Assembly (NCBI GenBank): GCA_020630875.1
Contig: JAHDIH010000001.1
Span: forward strand, 853,093 to 902,224
Reading direction: 5' to 3'
Length of the DNA: 49,132 nt
From: Deltaproteobacteria bacterium
GTDB taxonomy: Bacteria > Myxococcota_A > Polyangia > Haliangiales > Haliangiaceae
This document shows positions 42,203-49,132 of this stretch, in pieces. How positions within the stretch are numbered: the first letter of the stretch is position 1; each line of letters starts with the position of its first letter. The position numbers and the translations under genes are program-made. The notes below the pieces were generated by a model. The model searched no databases. It was not told where the DNA came from and saw nothing but the letters and a program-made list of their open reading frames with translations.

Positions 42203-44368
42203 ATGAGGTGGGGACTCATTTTTCTTTTGTTGGCAGTTGGTTGTCAGGATCCAATCTCCGAGCAGTTTCTAGATGAGGAACAAGCATTCCGGGAGAGCTA
42301 CAACCAAACACCGATCAATGTGAGTGGTCGCATCACAGACCGGCAAGGGGCCGCAATTTCTTCTGTAATGGTCCGCTTGGGCGAACAAGAAACAACCAGC
42401 GGTTCGTCGGGAGAGTTTTCGTTTGTTACCTCTCGCGCCAACGCTCCCTTAACCCTTTCGCATAGCGACTATTATACGCATCACACCGTCGTGCATCTTT
42501 CTCGTGATATCGATGTCGAGTCTATCGAGTTGCAGCCGATGACACTGATGGAAGACACACCAGATACCGTACGGATGATTTTCACTGGAGACGTTGCGCT
42601 TGGTCGTCGATTCTTGGATCCCACAGACACCACGTCGCCTTTTGACTTTCCGGAAGATCATGATGATGCGCTGATTCGCGTTAGCAGTCCGGAAGAAGGA
42701 ACTAGCAAAATATTCGATCATGTCAGAGAGTTTCTAGCCGCTGCCGATTACACCTTAATCAATCTTGAGACCCCGGTGACAAACGACGTTTCCACACCGC
42801 ATCCGTCAAAGAAATATGTGTTCTTCACGCTGCCTGGGTCAATGCAGCCAATCAAGGATGCGGGAGTAGACTTTGTTGGTTTTGGAAACAATCATTTGTA
42901 CGACTACCTCGATGTTGGGTTGATGGATACGCTCCATTACGCCCAAGAAACTGGGTTTGACTATACAGGGGCTGGGATGACCAACGCGGAAGCGCTGATT
43001 CCTGTACGAAAGACCCTCAAAGGACAAAAATACTCCATTCTGTCTGCCACCTCTATCGCGGGGGATTTCCATGACATCGACTACGTTGCCGGTGCCGCCA
43101 AAGGCGGAGCTGCTGACCTTAGAGACGAAGCAATGATTCAGTCTGTGATCGACTCTGAAATCGCCGATGGTTATAAGGTGCTCGCCAGCCTTCACGTTGG
43201 AAAAGAATATGGCGAAAAGATCAACGACTCTACCAGACAGCGTTTGGTAACAGCGCAACAAGCTGGCTCGTCTCTCGTAGTGGGCCACCATCCTCATGTG
43301 GTGGAAGGGGTCGAGTTTTTTGAAGACACACTCATGGTTCACTCTTTAGGAAACTTTGCGTTTGATCAGGCGCGGCTTGAAACAATGCTTGGCGCTACGT
43401 TGGTAGTCGACTTCGTTAGTGGTGAGTTGGTCGCAGCTTCTCTTGTACCGGTTTATTTGGAGGACTTTAAACCTAGGCTTATTGGAGGCAAGCTATTGCA
43501 ACGTGAACTTAGAAGGGTTGGTGCACTTTCGTCAGTTGCCATGGCCGTATCTGGAAATCGCGGCAATATTGCAATGCCAGGCGATATCGTGCCCAGGCAG
43601 ACGCAATCGGTTGCGATAAGCGTGACCAACAACGGGGCCGACGACTCAATCGTTGACTTAAGAGAGTTCCTTCCTCCGCAAGCCTCTCTTGTTAGCGTTG
43701 CAGCAAGCGATCCCAACATTATTGTATCGCAAGGACGCGACATTCTTACCTACGGAGACTTTGAAGATTACGATAACGACGGAGAGACCTTGGAGGTTTC
43801 CCGTTGGGATCACTCCTCGGATTCGGCTTATGTCTGCATGAAAGATGCCTACCGAGGAGCAGCTGCACTTTGTTCCATTCGAGATGTGTCCAATGGTAGT
43901 ATTTCCGCGCTGCCGTTCCGGAATAGAGTTCGACTTCTGGGTTTTGAAAGATCTGCTCCAAACAAAAACGTTTCCGTGGTCGGGTACACTAAATCTGATA
44001 ATGCCGGCCCCGTAGAGGTTGTTACAAGGTATTTTGCGCCAGAAGGACCACGGCTTTTCGGAGAAGAAAAGTTTCCGATTCATATCGGCGGAACATCGGA
44101 TTGGAAGTTCTTTTCCACAGATCTGACGTTTCCGGAAGATACAGAGGCTGCCATTGATGATTTCGAGAATCAGCCGTGGGCCATGCGCTTATTCTTTCAT
44201 CACACTCCGCCTACCGAATCCGTAGGTAAAATTGCTATTGATGAAGTGGCAATAGTGACTTGGGAACTTGGCCCAATCGCCCCGGTTAACAACTACGAGT
44301 TCTTGCGATTGTCTGGGGCATCGTCGGATGCCACGATCACCGTGACGTATTCCATCGAAACACAATAG
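42203..44368 (+). CDS. PgsA/CapA-like lipoprotein with extra domains
   Basis: A 721-residue lipoprotein with lipobox LLAVGC (residues 8-14). An N-terminal carboxypeptidase-regulatory-like beta sandwich (about 32-110; VSGRITDRQGAAISSVMV) is followed by a CapA/PgsA metallophosphatase-like domain (about 118-435) with FTGDVALGRR, NLETPVTN, FGNNHLYDY, HVGKEYG, GHHPHVVEG and HSLGNFAFDQ, so the metal-binding Asp/Asn/His residues look intact. The last about 280 residues form two beta-rich modules, the second jelly-roll-like. PgsA is the surface partner of PgsBC. A lipid anchor would place it in an envelope membrane facing the periplasm or the surface. It follows the PgsB-like gene by 40 nt. Confidence 0.9.
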   Translation: MRWGLIFLLLAVGCQDPISEQFLDEEQAFRESYNQTPINVSGRITDRQGAAISSVMVRLGEQETTSGSSGEFSFVTSRANAPLTLSHSDYYTHHTVVHLSRDIDVESIELQPMTLMEDTPDTVRMIFTGDVALGRRFLDPTDTTSPFDFPEDHDDALIRVSSPEEGTSKIFDHVREFLAAADYTLINLETPVTNDVSTPHPSKKYVFFTLPGSMQPIKDAGVDFVGFGNNHLYDYLDVGLMDTLHYAQETGFDYTGAGMTNAEALIPVRKTLKGQKYSILSATSIAGDFHDIDYVAGAAKGGAADLRDEAMIQSVIDSEIADGYKVLASLHVGKEYGEKINDSTRQRLVTAQQAGSSLVVGHHPHVVEGVEFFEDTLMVHSLGNFAFDQARLETMLGATLVVDFVSGELVAASLVPVYLEDFKPRLIGGKLLQRELRRVGALSSVAMAVSGNRGNIAMPGDIVPRQTQSVAISVTNNGADDSIVDLREFLPPQASLVSVAASDPNIIVSQGRDILTYGDFEDYDNDGETLEVSRWDHSSDSAYVCMKDAYRGAAALCSIRDVSNGSISALPFRNRVRLLGFERSAPNKNVSVVGYTKSDNAGPVEVVTRYFAPEGPRLFGEEKFPIHIGGTSDWKFFSTDLTFPEDTEAAIDDFENQPWAMRLFFHHTPPTESVGKIAIDEVAIVTWELGPIAPVNNYEFLRLSGASSDATITVTYSIETQ

Positions 44369-44413
44369 CGCACAAACACAGACGTGTCGCAGAAAACCCA
44401 ATAAAAATAACAC

Positions 44414-44442
44414 TTTAAAGGTGATGCGGGTTCATGTACAGT
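44414..44442 (+). promoter_or_regulatory. Possible promoter before the 44.4-kb lipoprotein gene
   Basis: TTTAAA (44414-44419), a 17-nt spacer and TACAGT (44437-44442) lie 7 nt before the ATG at 44450. The -35 is weak. Confidence 0.35.
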
Positions 44443-44449
44443 TGAACTG

Positions 44450-45832
44450 ATGGTCAGATTTTTGTGTTTAGGGTTACTAACAGCAACTTCCTGTATTGAT
44501 CAGCCTGCGGGCGAAGGAAGTACAACTTCAACCTCACTCTCTCGTTTTGATAAGGATGGTGATGGCGTACGCGCTGAGTTTGACTGTGATGATAAGGATG
44601 CACGCGTCGGCGAGCTTCTGTATTACAACAACTTTCAGGATGACGATGGTGAAATGTCGACCACCGCAGCACTGCCAGATGCGTGGATGCAGGATGGTGG
44701 TCTGGCTGCCAACGAGCGAGGTGGTCAGCAAGCGCTTCTCGCTGCGACCAGTTACAAAGATACGGTTACCTTCACAAAGCTACGTGGCAATGGGATGGAG
44801 CGAAAGTGCACCGACGATTGCGCCTTCTCAGTGCGCCATGCAGAAAAAGTTGGCGACAGCTCCGCGGGGCATGCATTTTGGTTTAATGGACTCTACGGTG
44901 CAGGCAACTTCCGTATGAAATTTAAAACCGGCGCACGGTTCCGGTTTGACCGAGATGCCGGTGTGGCGACGTTACGCGGAACCGCAGTGGTCTACCTTAC
45001 TCCAGTTGGGCATCAAGATAAAATGGGACAAGAGTGGGCGGTTGACATGGAATGGGCGCATCGCGGACGCGGCGCGGCCGGTGAGGGCATTGGCGGTCCT
45101 AAACGAGAGCGGGCGAGAAATCAGCCGATATCGGTTACTGACCAATGGGAGTACTTTGACATGACCCACGGCGAGCTATCCACTGAAGACGGGCATCACG
45201 TGTCCTTAGTGCAATTTCCCGCCAACAGCCGCTACCCTCTTCAGGTTGGTACTTGGGCGAACAACAAGAATCACCTCTTCGGCGGTTCGAGCTGGTTTAC
45301 GTTTACACACGTACTTCCTTCCGGGCAAACGTTTGTCAACAACAGGGGGGATATCAACGTCGAGTTCCATGAAAGAGACCGTTTTCGCGCAGGAATTCTT
45401 GCCCGTGCGAACGTCGACAGGGATCAAGATGAAGGGTTCCATGGTTACCGTTGTGCTGTAGCTCGAAACTCCGAGGTGGATTGCCACAAGCCGGGACGTT
45501 TTGTGCAACTCGCATCGTTTTTAGACGGCCCGGAGGACAACATCAATTCAGAGTGCGATAACGAAACGTGCCCAGCAAACACCACCTTCAAGCAACTTGC
45601 GCGTTCAGAAAGATCGGACCGAACCGATGTGCTTAATGGCGATAAAACCGCATTGACTTTCTGGGCCGTGGGGGAAGAACTAGTATGTGAGTTTGAAGGC
45701 AACATGGGAGAAAAGGTAACGGCCCGCGGGACAGATTCAGATTTCAAAGAGGGGACTACAGGTCTGTCGCTTCTCAATCTGCATACCGAGTATGCGGAAG
45801 TTAAAGTCTGTGAGGCGCTGGCAGCGCCTTAG
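44450..45832 (+). CDS. Secreted lipoprotein with MopE-type metal-binding motif
   Basis: A 460-residue lipoprotein (lipobox TATSC). Soon after the anchor it has RFDKDGDGVRAEFDCDDKDARV, read here in parts as DKDGDG and DCDDKD, the metal-binding motif of the MopE type. The rest (about 60-455) is a beta-rich body with many aromatic and glycine residues (HAFWFNGLYGAGNF, GSSWFTFTHVLPSG) and several cysteines near the C-terminus. It resembles carbohydrate-active or jelly-roll surface proteins in composition, but I cannot name a family. It follows the PgsA-like gene on the same strand with 81 nt between and may use its own promoter. A strong intrinsic terminator follows. Confidence 0.75.
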   Translation: MVRFLCLGLLTATSCIDQPAGEGSTTSTSLSRFDKDGDGVRAEFDCDDKDARVGELLYYNNFQDDDGEMSTTAALPDAWMQDGGLAANERGGQQALLAATSYKDTVTFTKLRGNGMERKCTDDCAFSVRHAEKVGDSSAGHAFWFNGLYGAGNFRMKFKTGARFRFDRDAGVATLRGTAVVYLTPVGHQDKMGQEWAVDMEWAHRGRGAAGEGIGGPKRERARNQPISVTDQWEYFDMTHGELSTEDGHHVSLVQFPANSRYPLQVGTWANNKNHLFGGSSWFTFTHVLPSGQTFVNNRGDINVEFHERDRFRAGILARANVDRDQDEGFHGYRCAVARNSEVDCHKPGRFVQLASFLDGPEDNINSECDNETCPANTTFKQLARSERSDRTDVLNGDKTALTFWAVGEELVCEFEGNMGEKVTARGTDSDFKEGTTGLSLLNLHTEYAEVKVCEALAAP

Positions 45833-45855
45833 AGCCAAGAATAGAACAACGAGTG

Positions 45856-45888
45856 AAAGGTCGGCTATTATTGAGCTGGCCTTTTTTC
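45856..45888 (+). terminator. Rho-independent terminator
   Basis: An 11-bp stem (45856-45866 with 45874-45884, two G-U wobbles), a 7-nt loop and a T-run (TTTTTT from 45882) lie just after the 44.4-kb lipoprotein gene. It probably ends the pgs-like region's transcription. The 3' end of the opposite-strand gene reaches into it. Confidence 0.75.
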
Positions 45889-46482
45889 TTGGGGGAGCCG
45901 CAGGGTAGGAGAGTCCTCCGACAGAATGGTTGCGTTAGTTGCCGACGCATCAGTAGTGACCCATCGCAATTTGTGTTGTCCAATGTCGATTCCATCGACC
46001 ACCTCGACATCACGATGGAAGCTTCGCGCTGATAGACCTGTTACCACCACATCGACTCCTTCCAAATCGAACTCCGGAGTATTGCATAGCGGGGGCGTGC
46101 CAGGACGATGGAAATACTGGCCAGGTATTCCTAGAATCGTAAGATCACCAATTTGTAACCTACTGGCATACCCAGGAGTCCACACATGATTAGGAACACG
46201 CGTGCTTCCTGCGTTTCCATCAGGAATCCACCATGTCGGCGCAGTCGGAAAGGCGATTGGTGTGGGACCCACTAGGATGTGGAGTGGGGCATTGGCTTGG
46301 GGCTGGTGAGAGACGATTGCGTGCTCTGCGCTGCAGTTCATGAGGTCGCCATCACGCGCGCAACCCTGCACCGAAGGCCCCGAGCGATACTTTTTACACG
46401 GCTGAACTTGGTAGGAGTTTTTAGCTGGTGAGGTTGGCGGCGCACTGCACGCCAAGAACACCAATATCGTTAGCCACCGCAC
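45868..46482 (-). CDS. Small secreted lipoprotein, unknown
   Basis: A 204-residue protein with lipobox FLACSA (about residues 9-13). It has no family I recognise. Visible are Cys pairs (QPCKKYRSGPSVQGC, later LMNCS and PLCNTPEF), a proline-rich middle (GPTPIAFPTAPTWWIPDG) and a beta-like end (FDLEGVDVVVTGL). Composition suggests an exported, disulfide-bonded protein of the periplasm or surface. The start is GTG at 46482. It converges with the preceding lipoprotein gene, and its stop falls inside the terminator stem. The C-terminus (PQEKRPAQ) is low complexity. Confidence 0.62.
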   Translation of the reverse strand: MRWLTILVFLACSAPPTSPAKNSYQVQPCKKYRSGPSVQGCARDGDLMNCSAEHAIVSHQPQANAPLHILVGPTPIAFPTAPTWWIPDGNAGSTRVPNHVWTPGYASRLQIGDLTILGIPGQYFHRPGTPPLCNTPEFDLEGVDVVVTGLSARSFHRDVEVVDGIDIGQHKLRWVTTDASATNATILSEDSPTLRLPQEKRPAQ

Positions 46483-46534
46483 TGAGTGAGCTAAATCTAT
46501 TTGTAGTTTTCTGTCCAGAGGCTTAGGACTTCTT

Positions 46535-46930
46535 TTACGTACCGCTCCATCCGTTGGCCCAGTCCTCTGGCGTCATTGGTGTGGTTGAGCAATCGTCGTC
46601 GGTATTGATTTGGGGGCTTTGTCCTTCGGCAGACGCGATATTCTCTTCATTGGTTTCTAGATGGAAAAAAGTAAGGGGGGCCGTTCAACCTTCTTGGGAA
46701 TTCTTCAATCCCGCTTTTTTCGTAGTGATGTCACTCTTGAAAGAGCTGCTTTTAGAATCTCTGTGTCTAGTTCTTGGCGAAAATGATCGCCAAAGGACCA
46801 ATGGGATACTCCTGTCGCCAGTAGGCTTGGCGAACCCTCGGCTCGGAATATCAAATGCCAGCTTTTCAGTTCAGTGCCACGAATACTACGGCGCGGCGGT
46901 CAGGGCTTCCCCGGGGCGAGCTTTTGGTAA
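46535..46930 (-). pseudogene. Possible decayed immunity gene next to the toxin
   Basis: Directly downstream of the toxin gene, three reading frames give coding-like segments in order: one with TELKSWHLIFRAEGSP and DHFRQELDTEILKAALS, one with GIEEFPRRLNGPPYFF, and one with ETNEENIASAEGQSP ending NTDDDCSTTPMTPEDWANGW. They would join into one protein of about 110 residues if one base were removed from an A6 run (46715-46720, minus strand) and one from a T6 run (46665-46670). No normal start codon is visible. Acidic proteins in this position are usually immunity proteins. Sequencing error in homopolymers is the rival explanation. Nothing else is seen in this stretch. Confidence 0.45.
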
Positions 46931-47776
46931 CTAGTTGCTCCAGTTGTTTTTAGTTTTAACTCGTGCATAGACACCCTTTGTTTCGTTGAAGAAGTAATGC
47001 AGTGATTTTTTCGCCCCGTGAGCATCGACCCCATCGTGATATACTTTTACCCACTTTCCTGGTGCGTTGGCGTTCAATTCTTCCAGTCTCTCAGTGTTAT
47101 TTACTGCGACTGATTCTTTTCGCCCCCACTTCGAAGGTTTCCATGCTGCTCTGCTGGGGTAATTGGGATGGTCAGTTATTTTTCTGTATGTGCGGATTGT
47201 CGGAACGGCACTTAGCTTGTTTCTTTCTTGCTTTAACTGTTTGGTGAACGCCGAGCGAATTCCTTTTAGTTCTTCGAGAACCCAGGTGGGAGAGCCGATT
47301 TGTTCTAGCCCTTGGTAAAGCTTGTGGCACGCGTCGTCGACCGCTCTAATCATGTCGTCCATAGCCTTTCGCGCGACATTCAACATACCAGGAGGTAACT
47401 TTTTGCCAAGTTTGATAGCTAACTCCAGAGGAATCGCTATAGCGTCCCCTGCAAAAGGCATAGCTGAAATCAAAGCGATTGCCGCGTTGACGTAGTTCCC
47501 CATTGCGAAATTGATGATGGCGTCACAGATGTCAAATACCGTCCCAATCCCAGGGATGGCGCTGAGGGTCTTTTTTAAAACCCATCCGGCCCATTTTCCC
47601 CATCCTGCGGCAACTGCAGCGTTAGGAAGCTCTCGGCGGAAGGTTTCGTCAGTCTCATCGCTAGCAAAATCGTCATCAAACGACCAAAAAGAGTGCTGCT
47701 GCTCCTGTTTAAGCGAAACTTCTCTAAAGCTGTTGTTTGGTTGGTCGAAAGCACGGCTATCGCGATCAAATGCCAT
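46931..47776 (-). CDS. Probable polymorphic toxin
   Basis: A 281-residue protein. The N-terminal 60 residues are polar and disordered-looking. A hydrophobic 'pre-toxin' style region follows (IPGIGTVFDICDAI, MGNYVNAAIALISAMPFAGDAI, about residues 73-115), like the TM-type linkers of polymorphic toxins. A long helical part then leads to a compact C-terminal module (about 235-281) with GKWVKVYHDGVDAHG, LHYFFNETKG and VKTKNNWSN, rich in His, Tyr, Lys and Trp as in secreted RNase-type toxins. The architecture suggests an effector for an inter-bacterial secretion system; none is visible here. A TATAAT 5 nt before the ATG suggests a leaderless mRNA. Confidence 0.6.
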   Translation of the reverse strand: MAFDRDSRAFDQPNNSFREVSLKQEQQHSFWSFDDDFASDETDETFRRELPNAAVAAGWGKWAGWVLKKTLSAIPGIGTVFDICDAIINFAMGNYVNAAIALISAMPFAGDAIAIPLELAIKLGKKLPPGMLNVARKAMDDMIRAVDDACHKLYQGLEQIGSPTWVLEELKGIRSAFTKQLKQERNKLSAVPTIRTYRKITDHPNYPSRAAWKPSKWGRKESVAVNNTERLEELNANAPGKWVKVYHDGVDAHGAKKSLHYFFNETKGVYARVKTKNNWSN

Positions 47777-47781
47777 GTATC

Positions 47782-47787
47782 ATTATA
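47782..47787 (-). promoter_or_regulatory. -10 element TATAAT of the toxin gene
   Basis: A perfect TATAAT on the minus strand lies 5 nt before the ATG at 47776. No clear -35 is seen. Confidence 0.45.
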
Positions 47788-47872
47788 CGCTAAACGGCAG
47801 CTCGACTTCCCACGCTGTGGGCTAAAATGCTAAAATTTTACCATCTGGCACGTAGGACAATCACGTACCGTA

Positions 47873-48475
47873 TTGGGGACCACTAGCGGTGAGCCCTCTT
47901 GCACCGCACCTTTGAGTCAAAGGACGTGTTTGCTCTACAAACTGACCTTTCATTTCGAACGCAGCGCGCCTGGGCTAGGCTGCCTGCTGGAATTTTCGCC
48001 ATTTCAGCTGAAAGTCCAGGGCGACGAAGAGGAGGTGGCTATCGCTAGTTTGTTGCCAGAAGTAACAATTCCCAGCCACACCAGTAAGGTCTACGACTCC
48101 AATCAACTGCCAAAGGTCTGGCTGGATAGAATCCTCTCTGATGGAACCTGGAAGAAACAGTGGGAAGCGCGCAGCCCGGGTTTTGAATACACGGCTGACT
48201 ACGAATACCACCGAAGCATGGGCCATGAGCTGCCTGACTGCCAGATCCTGGTAATGGAGTCGTTAATATTGGCAGAGCAGGTGATTGCGGTAACTGGAAC
48301 CACCGCAGGCGCACCAACGGGGGGATACCGTGACGCTCCGGTGGAGCAGCCGCATTTACTAGATATTTCACGTATCGAATCGCGCTCTAGGGTCCTGAAG
48401 TCTCAATACAGCGCGACTCAAAAGAAAAAGACAAAGAAAAATGCTTTTTTTGAATTGCTGAAAAGAAGGCGCTAA
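47873..48475 (+). CDS. GIDE-like domain protein, possibly frameshifted at its 5' end
   Basis: A 200-residue frame with features of the GIDE-like domain found in bacterial membrane proteins: SCTAPLSQRTCLLYKL near the start, a beta body (CLLEFSPFQLKV), ESLILAEQVIAVTG (about 128) and GGYRDAPVEQPHLLDIS. The end is strongly basic (KKKTKKNAFFELLKRRR). No good start codon exists in this frame: TTG at 47873 is weak, and TTG at 47930 has AAAGGA 5 nt upstream. An ATG at 47827 opens a frame (MLKFYHLARRTITYRIGDH) that would join perfectly if one base near 47884 were removed. The gene is therefore possibly frameshifted or miscalled. Function unknown. Confidence 0.5.
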   Translation: MGTTSGEPSCTAPLSQRTCLLYKLTFHFERSAPGLGCLLEFSPFQLKVQGDEEEVAIASLLPEVTIPSHTSKVYDSNQLPKVWLDRILSDGTWKKQWEARSPGFEYTADYEYHRSMGHELPDCQILVMESLILAEQVIAVTGTTAGAPTGGYRDAPVEQPHLLDISRIESRSRVLKSQYSATQKKKTKKNAFFELLKRRR

Positions 48476-48786
48476 GCGCGGTCTCCTCGGGCAGTGCCTC
48501 ATTCACATTTTTTCAATCTCAAGAAAATATGAAAAAAAGCCGAAAACACGTTTGACGCGAACGAAAAATATTGTGTATAAGCTGCATCCCAGCAATGGGC
48601 GGCAACAACGCCGGATGGTCTTTGAAAACTGGATAGCGATAGAACGAGAGCAAAACAAAACATGCTTCTGTCAAAAGAAGTTTGAGTAAAAACAACCAAG
48701 TTGCTTAGTTTACTAAGTAACAAATAATTCAACGAGAACAACTCGTCTAACAATTGTAAAAATGTGAGACGGATTAGAACTCTTTT
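48476..48786 (+). promoter_or_regulatory. rRNA operon promoter region and leader
   Basis: This stretch has no gene. TTGACG (48552-48557), an 18-nt spacer and TATAAG (48576-48581) form a strong promoter, with an A/T-rich UP-like element just upstream (about 48505-48545). The leader carries a boxA-like antitermination signal GGTCTTTGAAAAC (48617-48629). The rest is the transcribed leader before 16S. Confidence 0.72.

Positions 48787-49132
<346 letters not shown>

Noticed and set aside
45813..45829. GC-rich hairpin (AGGCGCT...AGCGCCT) at the end of the 44.4-kb lipoprotein gene
   Set aside because: It lies inside the last codons and no T-run follows; the real terminator is the next hairpin at 45856.
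46554..46934. Open frame of 126 codons on the plus strand
   Set aside because: Composition is not protein-like, it has no ribosome site or promoter, and it lies antisense to the coding-like pieces of the probable immunity pseudogene.

Overview
The window looks like chromosomal DNA from a diderm bacterium of the Myxococcota or former Deltaproteobacteria, with GC near 50% by eye. The reasons are: a secreted trypsin-like protease ending in a MYXO-CTERM-like tail, lipoproteins with Asp-Ala-Pro repeats, a protein resembling an uncharacterised myxobacterial family, several Hanks-type Ser/Thr kinases, and a MopE-type metal-binding motif. The right edge cuts the 5' end of a 16S rRNA gene. I cannot assign the lineage more finely without a search.

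Layout. 1-10.1 kb (mostly + strand) is housekeeping: dnaE, a small repeat lipoprotein, an LpoA/substrate-binding-like lipoprotein, proS-pyrF-rlmB (overlapping genes) and asd. 10.2-14.6 kb holds the anchored protease, a bacterial SET-domain protein, a coiled-coil protein and an esterase-fold lipoprotein whose two half-domains are in swapped order. 14.6-26.1 kb has ftsB coupled to a GAF-GAF-GGDEF diguanylate cyclase, phoH coupled to a Ser/Thr kinase, an unknown protein preceded by a 26-residue membrane peptide, a UbiB/ABC1 kinase, a DUF192 lipoprotein divergent from hemD, and a membrane Ser/Thr kinase.

26.2-44.4 kb is the centrepiece. It is a tightly overlapping run containing homologues of all three poly-gamma-glutamate synthase parts, in the order CHASE2 sensor, tandem-duplicated PgsC, single-TM periplasmic protein, hydrolase-like lipoprotein, 1348-residue likely outer-membrane beta-barrel protein, giant PgsB with a long helical extension, and PgsA/CapA lipoprotein. 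It reads as a trans-envelope machine that polymerises an amide-linked polymer (poly-gamma-glutamate or similar) at the inner membrane and exports it through the outer membrane of a diderm. The polymer's identity and its export route are inferred.

44.4-48.8 kb carries further lipoproteins, a probable polymorphic toxin followed by what looks like a decayed immunity gene, a possibly frameshifted GIDE-like gene, and the rRNA promoter and leader.

A second theme is regulatory. Most genes that head a transcription unit have a recognisable -10 hexamer only 5-8 nt from the start codon, so their mRNAs are probably leaderless. Genes inside operons instead overlap their neighbours and often show Shine-Dalgarno sequences.
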